Below, in pieces: positions 61,752 to 64,000 of a DNA stretch of 64,000 nucleotides. Positions within the stretch are counted from its first letter, which is position 1; every line of letters begins with the position of its first letter. The notes below the pieces were generated by a model that saw only the letters and a program-made list of their open reading frames with translations, was not told the DNA's origin and ran no database searches. A program made the position numbers and the translations under genes. Source of the stretch: Dehalogenimonas sp. WBC-2 (GTDB lineage Bacteria > Chloroflexota > Dehalococcoidia > Dehalococcoidales > Dehalococcoidaceae); contig CP011392.1 in the NCBI GenBank assembly GCA_001005265.1, forward strand, positions 806,001-870,000, written 5' to 3'.

Positions 61752-62369
61752 TCAGCTTACATGGCCGCTGCGGATGAGGGCCGTCATTCGGCCTCGGCGG
61801 ATTATATCCCAAAAGAAGACCGCGAGTAAAAGCCCGCCGATGATTTCTGGTATGTAGACACCAGGATTCGTTGCCAATGTATGAACGATATTTCCCAGCC
61901 AGTTCTCATATACATGATGTTCAAACCCTAAACCGAATACCGGCCAAAAAAGCGTCTTGGGTGTCAGCCACATCCCGTCGAGGATCAGGTGAGCCAGCGA
62001 GCCTGCTGCCAACACAAGCACTCCCAAATAGCTGCGCCTGTTGTAAAGATATATTCCTACCGCTGTCAGCAGTAACACAAACAATAAGGTGTGGCTGAAA
62101 ATGCGGCCGTTGCTGAATTCATCTGAAAACAACCACATTCCCAGGGGTTTGTCGATAATATCGGGCAGCATAGACCCGATGAACAACATCCGGTAATCTA
62201 AGGACGATTTCAGGTTATGGAGTGACCATAAAGATCGATCACCACTGCTATTCGACAAACCTGGTGCCCTATCGCCTGAGGCAACCGGCAGTCTTGAAAC
62301 TGCAGGAACCGATTTCAGCGCTAACCAGACACAACCCACCGTTATTCCAGTATGTGCAAGAAGCAACAT
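61752..62369 (-). CDS. YdjM-like membrane-bound metal-dependent hydrolase family protein
   Basis: 205 residues with four or five helices. Conserved His/Asp motifs of the family are LLAHTGIT at the N-terminus, FIGSMLPDIIDKP at about 67-79, GRIFSHTLLF at about 89-98 and LAHLILDGMW at about 126-135. The family name implies a zinc hydrolase, but the reaction is not established. It may share a message with the DUF1616 gene 49 nt downstream. Confidence 0.82.
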   Translation of the reverse strand: MLLLAHTGITVGCVWLALKSVPAVSRLPVASGDRAPGLSNSSGDRSLWSLHNLKSSLDYRMLFIGSMLPDIIDKPLGMWLFSDEFSNGRIFSHTLLFVLLLTAVGIYLYNRRSYLGVLVLAAGSLAHLILDGMWLTPKTLFWPVFGLGFEHHVYENWLGNIVHTLATNPGVYIPEIIGGLLLAVFFWDIIRRGRMTALIRSGHVS

Positions 62370-62470
62370 TTATGTAAAACATGATAGCATGCTTTTAGCC
62401 AGAATACACATACAGATTTCCCGTAGCATCTCAGGGCATAGGCTTCCTAGTTCTCAATCAACCTTCCGCT

Positions 62471-62815
62471 CTATGCTAGGTCGAAATGTTCTTTAATTGC
62501 TTCGTTTACGGCTACACGAATTTGTAGATCTGTAAGATAGCCCAATCGATTACCCAACCTCATCTTGGAAATCGTTCTGACCTGGTGAATCATGGCAATC
62601 GAATCCAAAGGTTGACCGGCAATTCCCCTTGAAAGCAAAACCTCAGAAGGATACAACCGCCGTTTTGTTGAAGTTAGAGGAATGATTGTTACGTTTGGCA
62701 TAATCTGATTAAATTCTTCGTTGCTTACGACCAATACTGGACGAGATCCTTTTTGTTCAGCTCCGACCACCGGATCAAGATTAGCCTCCATAATAGCCCA
62801 TTTTAAGGTTGACAT
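62471..62815 (-). CDS. MazF/PemK-type endoribonuclease toxin
   Basis: 114 residues. ANLDPVVGAEQKGSRPVLVVSNEEFN is kept in the usual place, with the catalytic-region Arg (RPVLV) and Ser/Thr (PLTSTK) and a C-terminal helix. The N-terminal RG motif before the first strand is replaced by KWAIMEANL. Family members cut mRNA at short sequences. Its start overlaps the antitoxin stop by 1 nt, which is typical of such pairs. Confidence 0.9.
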   Translation of the reverse strand: MSTLKWAIMEANLDPVVGAEQKGSRPVLVVSNEEFNQIMPNVTIIPLTSTKRRLYPSEVLLSRGIAGQPLDSIAMIHQVRTISKMRLGNRLGYLTDLQIRVAVNEAIKEHFDLA

Positions 62816-63081
62816 CAGTCTATCTTTCCGCCAGTTTCGGCATCGGCAGACCTAAAAGAAATCTCAATATCTGATATATCGTTTAACAATAAGGAATCTT
62901 TTGAGCCTTTCTTCCACTCAGCCTCTCTTATCTGTCTCCGAAATTCTTTCAATTCTTTAATCAACGCTTCTTCGACAAAAGCATTTTTGCTAGTTGCCAC
63001 ACCCCGAGCCATAGCTTCATCTAATTCATCAAGAACATCAGAATGCAAACTAAAGGTGGCTTTCTTTGTTTTAACTCTCAT
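62815..63081 (-). CDS. Antitoxin of the MazEF/PemIK-type pair
   Basis: 88 residues. The N-terminal KKATFSLHSDVLDELDEAM is a ribbon-helix-helix-like DNA-binding segment, followed by a charged helical tail of the toxin-binding kind. AAGGA precedes the ATG, and a TATAAT lies about 45 nt upstream. First gene of the pair. Confidence 0.85.
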   Translation of the reverse strand: MRVKTKKATFSLHSDVLDELDEAMARGVATSKNAFVEEALIKELKEFRRQIREAEWKKGSKDSLLLNDISDIEISFRSADAETGGKID

Positions 63082-63264
63082 ACGCTTTTCCTTGGCTCCC
63101 GATTTCGTTCGCTGATTATTATAGTAGCAACGGCTTCCATTTATAGCAAGCTTTTGTGGGAAGTTATCCAGTCAATACTGGAAGTTTCAGGGATAGTTCG
63201 CCGCAGGAGGATAAACCTTCCAACGTAACCTGATCTTATGGAGACAAACCGAAAATCAATCAGA
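63082..63264. other. Spacer before the toxin-antitoxin pair
   Basis: Holds the probable toxin-antitoxin promoter on the minus strand (TATAAT near 63118-63123). Together with 63439-63536 on the other side of the recombinase scrap it contains no gene I can support. Confidence 0.4.
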
Positions 63265-63438
63265 CTATTCAGCTTCATCAATCTGAGAGATAACCCCGTG
63301 ATGAGATCTGCTATCTTGTGATCTACCAGACCCGTCAAGTAACCCTACCGCCCATGATTTGTTTAGGTCAGTCACCGCGAGGTAGCGCTCGGTAATCGCT
63401 AAACTTGAGTGAGCAATTAGTGGAATTACCTCATAATG
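63265..63438 (-). pseudogene. C-terminal scrap of a tyrosine recombinase
   Basis: Minus-strand frame of 57 sense codons between a stop at 63439-63441 and TAG at 63265-63267. It begins HYEVIPLIAHSSLAITERY and continues LAVTDLNKSW, the final helices of a phage-type integrase including the nucleophile tyrosine (TERY). Everything upstream is missing. It lies about 180 nt from the toxin-antitoxin pair and may be a relic of the element that brought it. Confidence 0.75.
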
Positions 63439-63536
63439 CTAAATAATTCAGAATATTAGTTGCCTTTTTGTTCTTTCTGTGAGATATTCTACTCGTAACC
63501 ATTTCTTACCCACCGCAACTATGTGAGAGGTTTAAA

Positions 63537-64000
63537 ATGGACAGCAGCGCCCCGAAAGTGATTTCCCCAGACCTTACTTCGATCATTGAACAAATCAGCG
63601 AAAATCTTAGCCATATCATTGAAGAGGAAGGCGACCGTATCCGGGAAAGAGTCGGCGCTGAAACAGCACCGATCATTGCCCGTGCCAGAGATGAGTACAA
63701 GGAACGAATGTCACAGTTCCTTACCGAACAGGCTAAACAGATCAGGGATGAAGCGTCATGGGCTTCTTTCGATATCCTGACTAAGGCGATGGAGGAGAAG
63801 GAACAAATTCTCGCAGCCGCCAAATTAGAAGCCCAGGGAAAAGGCGAAAAATTAATTGCGGAAATGCGGGTTAAAGCCGAAAAGGACATTGCGACCGCCT
63901 CCAGTGTTGCCAGACAGGATGCAGAGCGTTCATTAAACGAATATCTGGCATTAAACCGCCGGAAAGCAGAACAAGAATCAATCAAGCTTATAGCTGAGGC
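63537..64000 (+). CDS. Coiled-coil protein, 3' end beyond the window
   Basis: At least 154 residues from the ATG at 63537, preceded by GAGAGG 6 nt upstream. The sequence is charged and helical throughout (IIEEEGDRIRERVGAET, then KEQILAAAKLEAQGKGEKL), similar in feel to the stator-like or DivIVA-like coiled coils, but no family is named. It continues past the right edge. Confidence 0.7.
   Translation, partial: MDSSAPKVISPDLTSIIEQISENLSHIIEEEGDRIRERVGAETAPIIARARDEYKERMSQFLTEQAKQIRDEASWASFDILTKAMEEKEQILAAAKLEAQGKGEKLIAEMRVKAEKDIATASSVARQDAERSLNEYLALNRRKAEQESIKLIAE

Noticed and set aside
63506-63985. A 159-codon minus-strand frame at the right edge
   Set aside because: It is the complement of the charged coiled-coil gene, which has the better start site and a plausible helical sequence.

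Overview
The window looks like a chromosome segment of a bacterium of the class Dehalococcoidia (Chloroflexota). This is an inference from gene families and gene order, not a database match. The pointers are an LL-diaminopimelate aminotransferase (DapL) lysine route, an archaeal-type phosphoglycerate mutase inside a glycolysis/isoprenoid operon, many surface proteins and sugar genes but no murein-synthesis gene, several tRNA-linked islands with tyrosine recombinases, and Fe-S proteins of the epoxyqueuosine-reductase superfamily. Base composition is moderate to slightly AT-rich.

Layout. 1-7670 (minus): a tight operon dxs-pgk-apgM-tpiA-miaA-dapF-dapL. 7756-8418 (plus): a small membrane transporter and tRNA-Arg. 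8421-13934: an island ended by a copy of the tRNA-Arg 3' end. It holds a broken integrase, a PAS histidine kinase, two response regulators (one with an altered HD-GYP domain) and a transposase fragment. 14307-17421 (minus): thrS-infC-rpmI-rplT and a TatA-like micropeptide. 17535-23895 (minus): an alanine-rich tail-anchored coiled-coil protein; a ferredoxin/zinc-ribbon pair behind an FNR-type promoter; and a translationally coupled operon of a HEAT-like protein, two QueG-like double-[4Fe-4S] proteins and a Crp/Fnr regulator. 23933-26954: tRNA-Leu, a repeat-rich spacer, a zinc-ribbon protein, a YggS-type PLP protein, an HAD phosphatase and peptide deformylase.

27067-32602 is mobile territory. 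tRNA-Pro is followed by a surface-protein gene and a copy of the tRNA-Pro 3' end. tRNA-Lys is followed by an intact tyrosine recombinase, two unrecognised cargo genes and a recombinase fragment. 32698-45899 (plus) holds uppS and then ten genes in one direction: three secreted or anchored surface proteins, two membrane proteins, a DUF4129-like lipoprotein, a DUF4350-like protein, a MoxR ATPase, a DUF58 protein and a geranylgeranyl-reductase-like flavoprotein. 45913-60851 is an envelope sugar block: a phosphohexomutase and glmS, then wbpA-B-D-E, two glycosyltransferase-type proteins, a WbpI-like epimerase, a CapK-like adenylate-forming enzyme, a flippase and a large membrane protein. The right end holds a DUF1616 protein, a YdjM-like membrane protein, a MazEF-type toxin-antitoxin pair, another recombinase scrap and the start of a coiled-coil gene.

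How the parts fit: dxs and uppS supply isoprenoid and polyprenyl carrier; the hexosamine and Wbp enzymes supply UDP-GlcNAc and its diacetamido-uronic derivatives; the transferases, flippase and membrane protein could assemble and export a glycan, perhaps onto the surface proteins encoded at 33467-38188. That link is inference from neighbourhood. The parts most worth pursuing are the surface-protein/MoxR/DUF58 block, the HEAT/QueG-like/Fnr operon and the three tRNA-linked islands.
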